Below the pieces are notes generated by a model. It searched no databases. It was not told the DNA's origin and saw only the letters and a list, made by a program, of their open reading frames with translations. A stretch of 64,000 nt of DNA. Source: Acidiluteibacter sp963716125. Its GTDB lineage: Bacteria > Bacteroidota > Bacteroidia > Flavobacteriales_E > Vicingaceae. Where the stretch lies: assembly GCA_963716125.1 (NCBI GenBank), contig OY970294.1:2170001-2234000 (forward strand), given 5' to 3'. Positions 36,470 to 45,147 of this stretch are shown one piece after another; position 1 is the first letter of the stretch, and every line of letters begins with the position of its first letter. The translations under genes and the position numbers were made by a program.

Positions 36470-37312
36470 ATGACCAAAAGCAAACACACAATTATCGTTT
36501 CTATTTTAGCAATATTTCTGTCTTCATGTACTACTACATTTTATCAAGTATACCAAGTAAAACCATCTGAAAAAATTGAAACTAAAGAAAACTTTTTAGT
36601 CTATGAGGATGAGAATAGTAAAATCACTTATGATTTATGGAGTGAAGGTGGAAATATTGGATTTCAATTCTATAATAAAACAGATAAAGACATTAATTTA
36701 GATTTATCAAAGAGTTACTTTATTTTAAATGGCATTGCGTCAAATTATTATAAAAATAGAGTTTATACAAAAACAACAAGTTCCAGTAATTTAGTAGCAA
36801 AATCGACAAATACTTCAAAAGCAATTACAGGTTTGAATCAATTAAATCTAATTCAAACAAATAATATACAGGCATCTCAAACTTCAAGTTTAAAATTAAT
36901 TTCTGGCAATTCTATTTCTATCAGTGAGGAAAAAGTAATAACCATTCCAGCGAAAACTTCAAAATTGATTACAGAATACAATGTAAACCAATCCTTATAT
37001 AGGGATTGTGATTTATTTAAATATCCTACAAAGAAACAAATTCAACCAAAATCATTTTCCCAGTCTACTAGCCCAATAAATTTTAGTAATAGAATCACTT
37101 ACAGACTTGAAGATTCTGAAGAGCTAATTAAAATTGAGAATACATTTTATGTTTCAATGATTACAAATTATCCTGCAAATGAATTTATTCAATCAACTTA
37201 TCCAGAGTTCTGTGGTCAAAAAAGTTTAGTTTCAGAAAAACAATTTATTGGTATTTCCCCTTCTAAATTTTTTATAAAATATGTAAAAGATCAAGACACC
37301 TGGAAACATTAA
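36470..37312 (+). CDS. putative lipoprotein
   Basis: 280 residues. Lipobox LSSC (Cys20, after IIVSILAIFLSS). The N-terminal half carries an immunoglobulin-like pattern with GFQFYNKTDKDINLDLSKS, as in proteins annotated 'hypothetical, NonLEE/FxLYD-like'. A Ser/Thr-rich middle (about 100-160) follows. No enzymatic motif. Probably an outer-membrane or periplasmic lipoprotein and the last gene in the cassette run. Confidence 0.6.
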   Translation: MTKSKHTIIVSILAIFLSSCTTTFYQVYQVKPSEKIETKENFLVYEDENSKITYDLWSEGGNIGFQFYNKTDKDINLDLSKSYFILNGIASNYYKNRVYTKTTSSSNLVAKSTNTSKAITGLNQLNLIQTNNIQASQTSSLKLISGNSISISEEKVITIPAKTSKLITEYNVNQSLYRDCDLFKYPTKKQIQPKSFSQSTSPINFSNRITYRLEDSEELIKIENTFYVSMITNYPANEFIQSTYPEFCGQKSLVSEKQFIGISPSKFFIKYVKDQDTWKH

Positions 37313-37352
37313 TGTTTTAAACTTTAATTTTATATTGCAATGTCATCTAATT

Positions 37353-37381
37353 ACAAACATGTATTTCTAATGCATGTTTGT
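37353..37381. terminator. hairpin after the last lipoprotein gene
   Basis: ACAAACATG / CATGTTTGT stem with an 11-nt loop, 40 bp after the stop. It has no T tract, so it is a weak terminator or a stability element. The following 37382-37619 holds no gene; it shares the phrase AAATTTTAATCAAATAAAATC with the repeat at 580-745. Confidence 0.35.
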
Positions 37382-37619
37382 GATTTATAAATTACACCTT
37401 TTTCGCTTTGCAGTCAATGGCTTGACTGAGAAACTTACTCCTAACTTACTTAATTTTCTAACTAAATTAACATCATCAAAATAAATTTTAATCAAATAAA
37501 ATCAGCCAACATTGGCTTTCCAACCTGCCTGCCGCAGGCACTGTTTAGCGCTTAGTTTCTGAGTAATTAGACTAAGTTTTTGCCTCAAGTATTTTCTTGT
37601 GAATAGTTAATAATGAGAA

Positions 37620-37752
37620 TAATAACTCTTTACAGAATTATGTAAAATTTATTGGGGTTTAGGTAGTTAGGTTAACTTCGGCGCTATTTGACGTCCCACA
37701 AAATCCGTCTCGGATTTACGGAACGACAAAAAAATCTTATACGGGCGTTAAC
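37620..37752 (+). repeat. attC-like repeat at the right edge of the island
   Basis: AATAACTCTTTACAG then ATTATGTAAAATTTATTGG at the start; the end is CTTATACGGGCGTTAAC. Inner stem AAATCCG-TCT-CGGATTT. About 133 bp, a typical attC size. It is the last copy before chromosomal genes resume. Confidence 0.55.
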
Positions 37753-37760
37753 AAAAAAGA

Positions 37761-37797
37761 AGCGAGAAATAGATAAATCTATTTCTCGCTTTTTTTT
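37761..37797. terminator. bidirectional terminator at the island's right edge
   Basis: Stem AGCGAGAAATAGAT / ATCTATTTCTCGCT with T8 on the plus strand and an A run on the other side. It would insulate the island from the convergent aminotransferase gene. Confidence 0.85.
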
Positions 37798-37873
37798 ATA
37801 TAAATTATAATATTTAATTATTCACTTGTCCGCCGAAGCGAAGTGCAGGTGGGCTTATAATCAACAATTAAAT

Positions 37874-39118
37874 TTAAACCGCAGCAATCGTATCCGACTT
37901 ATATTCTCCAGCTTCTAATTTTTCTTTTACTTTCTTAAATGTTTCTACCGTATATTCTACATCTTCTAAAGTGTGCATTGCTGTAGGAATCAATCTTAAA
38001 ATAATCATTCCTTTCGGTATAACAGGATATACTACTATAGAACAGAATAAATTATGATTTTCTCTTAAATCGAACGTCAAGTTAGTTGCTTCACCCAAAC
38101 CACCACTTAAAATTACTGGCGTAACTTGTGTATTGGTCGTTCCAATATTAAAACCAGCTTTTTTAAAGCCGCTTTGCAATGCATGGGCGATTACCCATAA
38201 TTTTTCTCTCAATTCAGGCATGGTTCTAATCATGTCTAATCTTTTTAAAGCTCCAATAACCAATGGCATTGGTAAAGATTTAGCAAAAATTTGAGAACGC
38301 ATATTGTATCTTAAATATTCTACGATATCTTCATTTGAAGCAATAAAACCACCAATACTGGAAAAAGATTTCGCAAATGTTCCAAAATAAACATCTATTT
38401 CATCTTGAACACCTTGAGCTTCTCCTGTGCCTGCACCTGTTGGTCCCATTGTACCAATTCCGTGTGCATCATCGCAAAGTATTCTAAATTTATATTTACT
38501 TTTTAAAGCTACAATTTCTTTTAAATTTCCTTGATTTCCGGACATTCCAAATACACCTTCAGTAATCAACAAAATTGCTCCATTTTGTGATTCAGCTAAC
38601 TTAGTTGCCCTTTGCAATTGCTTTTCAAGGTTCTCCATATTATTATGCTGATAAACATAACGCTTACCTTGGTGTAAACGAACGCCATCAATAATACAAG
38701 CATGAGATTCAGCATCATAAACAATCACATCATTTCTATCAACCAGTGCATCAATACAAGAAACCATACCTTGATAACCGAAATTAACCAAAATAGAATC
38801 TTGTTTGTGCACAAATGCAGCTAACTCGGCTTCTAATTGCTCGTGATAATTGGTGTTTCCCGACATCATTCGAGCTCCCATTGGGTATCCTAAACCCCAA
38901 TCTCTAGTGGCTTCTTCATCTGCTTTTCTAATTTCAGGGTGGTTTGATAAGCCTAAATAGTTATTTAAACTCCATTGTAAACGCTCTTTTCCTCTAAATA
39001 ACATTCTATTTTTAATTTCTCCCTCTAACTTAGGAAAAGTAAAGTAGCCATGACTTTCTTTAGCGTGTTGTCCTAAAGGTCCTCTATTAGCCTGTATTTT
39101 ATCAAATAGATCTTTCAT
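37874..39118 (-). CDS. PLP-dependent alpha-oxoamine synthase (serine palmitoyltransferase / KBL-like)
   Basis: 414 residues, the usual size. LNNYLGLSNHPEI (~51-63), a Gly-rich GARMMSGN (81-88), the pyridine-binding Asp/His in CDDAHGIGTMG (~213-223) and the PLP lysine in TFAKSFSSIGG (~245-255). In Bacteroidota this branch condenses an acyl-CoA with serine (sphingolipids), or with cysteate in sulfonolipid makers; KBL activity on glycine is another option. It stands alone with its own well-formed promoter. Confidence 0.85.
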   Translation of the reverse strand: MKDLFDKIQANRGPLGQHAKESHGYFTFPKLEGEIKNRMLFRGKERLQWSLNNYLGLSNHPEIRKADEEATRDWGLGYPMGARMMSGNTNYHEQLEAELAAFVHKQDSILVNFGYQGMVSCIDALVDRNDVIVYDAESHACIIDGVRLHQGKRYVYQHNNMENLEKQLQRATKLAESQNGAILLITEGVFGMSGNQGNLKEIVALKSKYKFRILCDDAHGIGTMGPTGAGTGEAQGVQDEIDVYFGTFAKSFSSIGGFIASNEDIVEYLRYNMRSQIFAKSLPMPLVIGALKRLDMIRTMPELREKLWVIAHALQSGFKKAGFNIGTTNTQVTPVILSGGLGEATNLTFDLRENHNLFCSIVVYPVIPKGMIILRLIPTAMHTLEDVEYTVETFKKVKEKLEAGEYKSDTIAAV

Positions 39119-39145
39119 ATATGTTTGTTTCCCTTTTTATGATTG

Positions 39146-39176
39146 CAAAAATACTCTTTTAAATAGCAGATGCAAA
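39146..39176 (-). promoter_or_regulatory. complete Bacteroidota-type promoter of the oxoamine synthase gene
   Basis: On the minus strand TTTG, exactly 19 bp, then TATTTTTG. This matches both -33 (TTTG) and -7 (TAnnTTTG) elements, 27 bp before the ATG. Confidence 0.75.
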
Positions 39177-39249
39177 TTATTCCTACTAACAAATGTTTAA
39201 ACATTTAAATGTAGATAAATTCATAATACAATAGTAAAACAAAATACCT

Positions 39250-39257
39250 TACCTTTG
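39250..39257 (+). promoter_or_regulatory. -7 box TACCTTTG directly before bamD
   Basis: Exact TAnnTTTG with only 4 bp to the bamD ATG. A start of transcription at the usual distance falls on or next to the A of ATG, suggesting a leaderless mRNA. Confidence 0.6.
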
Positions 39258-39261
39258 CAAA

Positions 39262-40077
39262 ATGCTTAAAAAATTGTCATTTGTCTTTGTGGTACTATCT
39301 ATCGTTCTTTTGAGCGCTTGTAGCGAGTATCAAAAAGTGATGAAAAGCACCAATATGGAATACAAATACCAAAAAACGGTAGAGTATTACAAAGAAGGTG
39401 AATACTATAAGGCTTTACCTATTATTCAAGATTTGATTCCGGTATTTAGAGGTACAGATAAAGGTGAAAACCTTTATTATATGTATGCTTACGCTAATTA
39501 TTACTTGGAAGATTATATTTTGGCTTCTTATCAATTTAAGCGTTTTGCTTCCACTTTTCCAATTAGTGATAGGGCTCCAGAATGTTTTTTTATGAGTGCT
39601 TATTGTAATTATTTATTATCGCCAGATGCTACATTAGACCAGTCTAATACATATAGAGCCTTAGAAGAATTGCAAACGTTTGTAAATGTATATCCTGAAA
39701 GTGAATTGAGAGATAGCTGCAATAATCTAATTGATAATTTGCATGATAAATTAGAAACTAAGTCATTCTTGAAAGCTAAGAATTATTATAAATTGCGTCA
39801 TTATGAAGCAGCTATAGTTGGTTTAAATACCACTTTAAGTGATTATCCTGATACGGATTATAGAGAAGAAATTACTTTTTTGATTTTAAAATCATCTTAT
39901 GATTTAGCTATTAATAGTGTAGAATCAAAAAAAGTTGAACGATTAAACAATACAATTGAGTCTTACTTTAATTTTATTGATAATTTTGCCGAAAGTGAAT
40001 ATTCCAAAGAAGCGCAAAAAATATTTGAAAACGCTACAGCGGAAAAAGAAAAAATAGAACTAAATAAACAATCATAA
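39262..40077 (+). CDS. bamD: outer-membrane assembly lipoprotein BamD
   Basis: 271 residues. Lipobox LLSAC (Cys20). The mature part has five TPR-like helical pairs, with the Bacteroidota BamD opening YQKVMKSTNMEYKYQKTVEYY and the ASYQFKRFASTFPIS segment of the second repeat. It docks on BamA at the periplasmic face of the outer membrane to fold beta-barrels. First gene of an operon with the omega-like subunit (4 bp) and coaBC (2 bp). Confidence 0.92.
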   Translation: MLKKLSFVFVVLSIVLLSACSEYQKVMKSTNMEYKYQKTVEYYKEGEYYKALPIIQDLIPVFRGTDKGENLYYMYAYANYYLEDYILASYQFKRFASTFPISDRAPECFFMSAYCNYLLSPDATLDQSNTYRALEELQTFVNVYPESELRDSCNNLIDNLHDKLETKSFLKAKNYYKLRHYEAAIVGLNTTLSDYPDTDYREEITFLILKSSYDLAINSVESKKVERLNNTIESYFNFIDNFAESEYSKEAQKIFENATAEKEKIELNKQS

Positions 40078-40081
40078 TATT

Positions 40082-40429
40082 ATGAAAAACATCAATACAG
40101 ACGCAGCATTTTCTACTGTTACTAGAAACTTACATGATTTGGAAGCTCCAAGTGGAAACATTTATGAAGCGATTACCATCATTGCTAAAAGATCTAATCA
40201 AATTAGTTTAGAAATTAAAGAAGAGTTAACTAGTAAATTGAATGAATTTGCAACTTCTTCAGATAATTTAGAAGAAATATTTGAGAACAGAGAGCAAATT
40301 GAAATTTCTAAATTTTATGAAAGATTGCCAAAGACGAATGCAATGGCAATTCATGAATTTATGAATGATAAAGTTTATTTTAGAAGACCAGAAGTTGTTG
40401 TTGAAAAACAAGCTTCAATAGAAGAATAA
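40082..40429 (+). CDS. rpoZ: RNA polymerase omega-like (Rpb6) subunit
   Basis: 115 residues, the Bacteroidota form. NIYEAITIIAKRSNQI (~26-41) is the conserved omega/Rpb6 helix that clamps beta-prime; the C-terminal half (KVYFRRPEVVVEK) is specific to the phylum. It helps assemble RNA polymerase. Gene position between bamD and coaBC is conserved in Bacteroidota and supports the call. Confidence 0.8.
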   Translation: MKNINTDAAFSTVTRNLHDLEAPSGNIYEAITIIAKRSNQISLEIKEELTSKLNEFATSSDNLEEIFENREQIEISKFYERLPKTNAMAIHEFMNDKVYFRRPEVVVEKQASIEE

Positions 40430-40431
40430 TT

Positions 40432-41628
40432 ATGTTGCTAAGCGGTAAGAATGTACTTATTGGCATTACCGCGAGTATTGCAGCGTATAAAAGTGCGACA
40501 CTTGTTAGATTATTAAAAAAGTCGGGAGCTCATGTGAAAGTAATCATGACTCCCGACTCTTTGCATTTTATAGGTGCGCTTACTTTATCCACTTTATCTA
40601 AAAATCCGGTCTACAGTGAATATTTTGATGAAAAGACTGGTGAGTGGACTAATCATGTAGAATTAGGGAAGTGGGCAGATGTAATGCTTATAGCACCTGC
40701 CACGGCTAATACGCTAGCTAAAATGGCCAATGGAATTTGTGATAACTTATTATTAGCTACTTATTTATCATCAAATTGTCCTGTTTTTATTGCTCCTGCA
40801 ATGGATTTGGATATGTTTCAGCATCCTTCATTAAAAAATAACCTTGGCCAACTTCAAAATTTTGGAAATCTAATTATTAATTCTCCATCAGGTGAGTTAG
40901 CAAGTGGATTATCTGGTGAAGGTAGAATGGAAGAGCCTGAAAAAATTATTGAATTTCTTGAAAAGCATCAGTTAAAAGGTTTATGGAGTAATAAAAAGTT
41001 TTTGATTACTGCAGGACCCACTTATGAAGCCATTGATCCAGTTCGATTTATAGGAAATCATTCTTCAGGTAAAATGGGTTTTGCCTTGGCTAATGAAGCT
41101 ACAAAAAATGGAGCAGAAGTGATACTAATTCATGGACCAGTTCATATTGATACTCCTAAAGGCGTTCATGCAATTAGCGTAAAATCTGCGCAAGAAATGT
41201 ATGAAGCTGTTCATCAAAATGTTTCTGATGTTGATGTGGTAATTATGGCAGCGGCAGTGGCAGATTATCAAGCAGCAGATGTAGCTGTAGAAAAATTAAA
41301 GAAAAAAGATGCAGCGATGTCCATTCCCTTAAAACCTACAAAGGATATTTTAAAAAGTGTTGGGGAAATAAAAAAAGAACATCAATTGTTGGTAGGTTTT
41401 GCCTTGGAAACTGAAAATGAATTAGAAAATGCTAAATCTAAATTGAAACGTAAAAATCTTGATTTAATCGTTTTAAATTCATTGAAAGATAAAGGTGCGG
41501 GCTTTGGTCACGATACGAACAAGGTAATTTTAATCGATAAAAACAATAAAATCACAGAACATCAGTTAAAAAGTAAAGAAGAAGTTGCCAAAGATATTTT
41601 AGAAGCAATTTCAACAATTAAAAAATAA
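40432..41628 (+). CDS. coaBC: bifunctional phosphopantothenoylcysteine decarboxylase / phosphopantothenate-cysteine ligase
   Basis: 398 residues. CoaC half (1-~180): flavoprotein opening GKNVLIGITASIAAYKS, catalytic His in NHVELGKWAD, and PAMDLDMFQHPS. CoaB half (~185-398): ITAGPTYEAIDPVRFIGN then SSGKMGFALA, and LKPTKDIL with the nucleotide-binding Lys. It makes 4'-phosphopantetheine for coenzyme A. Tightly packed in the bamD operon. Confidence 0.95.
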   Translation: MLLSGKNVLIGITASIAAYKSATLVRLLKKSGAHVKVIMTPDSLHFIGALTLSTLSKNPVYSEYFDEKTGEWTNHVELGKWADVMLIAPATANTLAKMANGICDNLLLATYLSSNCPVFIAPAMDLDMFQHPSLKNNLGQLQNFGNLIINSPSGELASGLSGEGRMEEPEKIIEFLEKHQLKGLWSNKKFLITAGPTYEAIDPVRFIGNHSSGKMGFALANEATKNGAEVILIHGPVHIDTPKGVHAISVKSAQEMYEAVHQNVSDVDVVIMAAAVADYQAADVAVEKLKKKDAAMSIPLKPTKDILKSVGEIKKEHQLLVGFALETENELENAKSKLKRKNLDLIVLNSLKDKGAGFGHDTNKVILIDKNNKITEHQLKSKEEVAKDILEAISTIKK

Positions 41629-41644
41629 TATTCCGAGAATTTTT

Positions 41645-42538
41645 ATGAAGTATTTTTTCATTATTCTGATTTCATTTAGCAGTTTTATCACTAAAGCACA
41701 AGAGCTTAATTGTACTATCACTATTAATTCAAGACAGGTAGAAGGTAGTGAAAAGACTGTTTTTGAGGATATGCAGAGGGCTATTAACGAATTTGTTAAT
41801 GAAAGAAAATGGACGAATGATAAGTTTCAAATTGATGAGCGTATAGAATGTAATATGTTGATTACTTTAACGGAACGCGTTTCGACGAATAGTTTTAAAG
41901 GTAAAATTCAGGTGCAAGCTAGAAGACCTATATACGGAACCAATTATTACAGCCCGACAATGAATGTGGTGGATGAAAATTTTAATGTTACTTTCAATCA
42001 ATTTGAACCATTACAATTTTCTGAAACATCATATAATGGAGAGCTTCCTGCTATATTGTCTTATTATGTTTATATGATTTTAGGATATGACTACGATAGT
42101 TTTTCATCAGAAGGAGGAACCCCTTACTTTCAAATTGCTCAGAAAATTGTCAACAATGCACAAACCTCTTCAGCTAATGGTTGGAAAGCATTCGACAGTC
42201 AAAAAAACAGATATTGGTTGGTAGAAAATCATTTGAACGGTCAGTTTAAGCCATTACGTAAACTATATTATGATTATCATCGAAATGGATTTGATAAATT
42301 GAGTAGTGATAGAGACAATGCTACAGCAACAATCACTCAGTCATTAAAAGGATTACTATCCATTCACCAAGTAAAACCATCATCTTATAATATGCAGGTG
42401 CTTTTTAATGCAAAAAAAGATGAGATTATAAATTTGTATAAAAAATCTCAAACAGCCAATAAACCTGAGATAGTAGAATTATTAAATCGAATTGATCCTG
42501 GTAATACCAATAATTACCAAAAAATCTTGAAAAACTAA
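41645..42538 (+). CDS. DUF4835 secreted protein
   Basis: 297 residues with a signal peptide (YFFIILISFSSFITKAQ). RPIYGTNYYSPTMNVVDENF (~98-117) and AILSYYVYMILGYDYDSFS (~139-157) are hallmarks of DUF4835. The family is found nearly always between coaBC and recN in Bacteroidota and has been connected to type IX secretion (PorD-like), but the function here is not shown by sequence. Confidence 0.88.
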   Translation: MKYFFIILISFSSFITKAQELNCTITINSRQVEGSEKTVFEDMQRAINEFVNERKWTNDKFQIDERIECNMLITLTERVSTNSFKGKIQVQARRPIYGTNYYSPTMNVVDENFNVTFNQFEPLQFSETSYNGELPAILSYYVYMILGYDYDSFSSEGGTPYFQIAQKIVNNAQTSSANGWKAFDSQKNRYWLVENHLNGQFKPLRKLYYDYHRNGFDKLSSDRDNATATITQSLKGLLSIHQVKPSSYNMQVLFNAKKDEIINLYKKSQTANKPEIVELLNRIDPGNTNNYQKILKN

Positions 42539-42585
42539 TTGTTGAAAATCACAACAATTTTTAGTGAAAAGTTTAAAATAGCCAT

Positions 42586-42593
42586 TACATTTG
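42586..42593 (+). promoter_or_regulatory. -7 box TACATTTG directly before recN
   Basis: Exact TAnnTTTG with 4 bp to the recN ATG; probable leaderless transcript, as for bamD. Confidence 0.6.
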
Positions 42594-42597
42594 TGCT

Positions 42598-44253
42598 ATG
42601 TTAGCATCTCTACAAATTTCCAATTACGCTCTAATTGAGGAGCTCTTTATGAAACCAAACCCTTCATTTACCATTATAACTGGTGAAACTGGAGCGGGTA
42701 AATCTATCCTTTTAGGAGCTTTAGGTTTAATAATTGGTCAAAGAGCTGATTTGAATGCGTTGAAGGATAAAGAGAAAAAATGTATTGTAGAAGCAAAATT
42801 TGAAATCAAAAACTATCAATTGAGCTCTTTTTTTGATGAAAACGATTTAGATTATGAAGACATCACAATAGTTAGAAGAGAGATAACACCCAATGGAAAG
42901 TCGAGAGCTTTTATCAATGATACACCGGTTACTTTAACTTTATTGAAAGAACTAGGAGAGCAATTAATTGACATTCATTCTCAACATCAAACCATTGCAT
43001 TGAATGATCAAAGTTTTCAATTGAGAGTAATTGATGCTATAGCAGATAATAAAGCAATTTTAAAAGAGTATAAAATTCACTTTAAAAAATATCAATCCTT
43101 AAAAAAAGAATTAGCAGAAAAAGAAGCATCGATTAGTAAAGCTAAATCAGAGGAAGATTTTTTACAATTTCAATTTGATGAATTAGATCAATTGAATCTT
43201 AAAATAAACGAAGATCAGGAATTAGAAGAAGAACAAGATAATTTAGAACATGTTGAAGATACCAAATCATCAACAAACAGTGCATTGCAATTATTGAAAG
43301 AGCAAGACGACAATATACTTTCAATGATGGGTACTATAAAAATTGCCCTATCAGATGCTGCTAAACACAATAAAAATATGGCTGAGCTTCAAGAGCGATT
43401 TAAAAGTGTTTTTATAGAATTAGAGGATATTACAGATGAAATTGATTCTGAGAATGAGGATTTGGTTTATGACCCTGAACGTTTGGAGTATATTCGTGAA
43501 CGACTTTCAGCTATTTACAATTTGCAAAAAAAGCATCAACTGACTTCTGTAGAGGAATTATTAAATTTAAGAGCAGAAATTGAACAAAAGCTATTTCAAA
43601 TTAGCAATTTTGATGATAATGTGAAGCATTTAAAAAAGAACATTCAATTAGCCGAAGCTGAGCTGACTGAAGTTGCCAAACAGTTGAGTCAAAAAAGAAA
43701 AGAAGCTAAAGCACTTCTAGAAAAGAGAGTAGAGGGTATTTTGAGTCAGCTAAGCATGAAAAATGCTGTATTGCAAGTACAAATTAATCCTGAAGAGAAA
43801 TTTAGATCCTATGGAAATGAAAACATTCAGTTTTTATTCACTGCCAATAAAGGAGTAGAATTAAGAGATTTGTCAAAAGTGGCCTCAGGTGGAGAACTTT
43901 CTCGATTGATGCTGGCGATTAAAAGCATTTTGGCTGAAAAAGAAAGTTTGCCCACCATTATTTTTGATGAAATAGATACAGGTATTTCAGGAGAAATAGC
44001 TGATCAGGTTGGTTCTATACTAAAAACGATGAGTCAATCTTTACAAATTATTAGTATTACTCATTTGGCGCAAATGGCAGCCAAAGGAAAAATGCATTTA
44101 AAGGTATTTAAAAAAGATAGTGACGACGCTACTTCTTCTTATATCAAACAGTTGAGTGAAGAGGAAAGGGTAGAGGAGATTGCTAAAATGCTGAGTGGAG
44201 CTAAAACTACGTCAGCAGCGATAGAAAATGCTAAAGAACTTTTAAAGGACTAA
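42598..44253 (+). CDS. recN: DNA repair protein RecN (SMC-like ATPase)
   Basis: 551 residues, normal length. Walker A TGETGAGKS (28-36), long coiled-coil arms (~150-345), ABC signature LSKVASGGELSRLMLA (~424-439), Walker B IIFDEIDTGISG (~458-469) and the His switch ISITHLAQMAA. It tethers DNA ends in double-strand break repair. Own promoter just upstream; no SOS box recognised. Confidence 0.95.
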   Translation: MLASLQISNYALIEELFMKPNPSFTIITGETGAGKSILLGALGLIIGQRADLNALKDKEKKCIVEAKFEIKNYQLSSFFDENDLDYEDITIVRREITPNGKSRAFINDTPVTLTLLKELGEQLIDIHSQHQTIALNDQSFQLRVIDAIADNKAILKEYKIHFKKYQSLKKELAEKEASISKAKSEEDFLQFQFDELDQLNLKINEDQELEEEQDNLEHVEDTKSSTNSALQLLKEQDDNILSMMGTIKIALSDAAKHNKNMAELQERFKSVFIELEDITDEIDSENEDLVYDPERLEYIRERLSAIYNLQKKHQLTSVEELLNLRAEIEQKLFQISNFDDNVKHLKKNIQLAEAELTEVAKQLSQKRKEAKALLEKRVEGILSQLSMKNAVLQVQINPEEKFRSYGNENIQFLFTANKGVELRDLSKVASGGELSRLMLAIKSILAEKESLPTIIFDEIDTGISGEIADQVGSILKTMSQSLQIISITHLAQMAAKGKMHLKVFKKDSDDATSSYIKQLSEEERVEEIAKMLSGAKTTSAAIENAKELLKD

Positions 44254-44289
44254 TCACATTACTTATTCTATATTGATAATTTGTTTTTT

Positions 44290-44297
44290 TATATTTG
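44290..44297 (+). promoter_or_regulatory. -7 box TATATTTG before fabI
   Basis: Exact TAnnTTTG 28 bp before the ATG; no convincing -33 box. Confidence 0.5.
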
Positions 44298-44325
44298 TCG
44301 AATTACAAATTTATAAATCTCAGTT

Positions 44326-45147
44326 ATGTCAAATACATCGTTCAATTTATTAAAAGGAAAAAGAGGAATTATTTTTGGTGCTTTAAATGAGCAATCTATC
44401 GCTTGGAAAGTAGCAGAAAGAGCTTATGAAGAAGGGGCAACTTTCACCTTGACAAATGCGCCTATTGCATTGAGAATGGGCGAAATAAATAATTTGGCAG
44501 AAAAGTGCAATACAAAAGTAATTGCTGCGGATGCTACTTCATTACAAGATTTAGAAAAGCTATTTGCTGAATCGATGGAGCTTTTAGGTGGTAAAATTGA
44601 TTTTGTTTTGCATTCTATAGGAATGTCTCCAAATGTTAGAAAAGGATTTCATTATACCGAAACCAATTACGATAACTTCCAAAAAACGCTAGATATTTCA
44701 GCCATGTCGTTCCATAAAGTAATGCAAACTGCTTTAAAAATGGATGCCTTAAACGAATGGGGTTCTGTTGTTGGCTTAACTTATATAGCTGCTCAAAGAG
44801 TATTTCCTGATTACAATGATATGGCTGATGCTAAATCGCTATTGGAAAGTATTGGTAGAAGTTTTGGATACCAATTGGGTATCAAAAAGAAAGTAAGGGT
44901 AAATACAATTTCTCAATCTCCAACAGTTACTACAGCAGGTAGTGGTGTGAAAGGGTTTGATGGTTTTATGAAATATGCCGAAGAAATGTCACCACTAGGA
45001 AATGCAGGTTCAATTGATTGTGCGAATTACTGCATTACCATGTTCTCAGACTTAACGAAATATGTTACCATGCAGAATTTATTTCATGATGGTGGGTTCT
45101 CCAATACAGGCGTAAGTCAGTCTGTTATTGAAAGGTTTAATGATTAA
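44326..45147 (+). CDS. fabI: enoyl-ACP reductase (FabI-type SDR)
   Basis: 273 residues. The NADH-binding segment GIIFGALNEQSIAWKVAERA (14-33) has the FabI-specific spacing, and the catalytic YNDMADAK (~165-172) matches Y-x6-K. LSQS-type substrate loop ISQSPTVTTAGSGVKGF lies near residue 200. It reduces the enoyl-ACP in the last step of each fatty-acid elongation round. A hairpin repeat begins at the stop codon itself. Confidence 0.93.
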   Translation: MSNTSFNLLKGKRGIIFGALNEQSIAWKVAERAYEEGATFTLTNAPIALRMGEINNLAEKCNTKVIAADATSLQDLEKLFAESMELLGGKIDFVLHSIGMSPNVRKGFHYTETNYDNFQKTLDISAMSFHKVMQTALKMDALNEWGSVVGLTYIAAQRVFPDYNDMADAKSLLESIGRSFGYQLGIKKKVRVNTISQSPTVTTAGSGVKGFDGFMKYAEEMSPLGNAGSIDCANYCITMFSDLTKYVTMQNLFHDGGFSNTGVSQSVIERFND

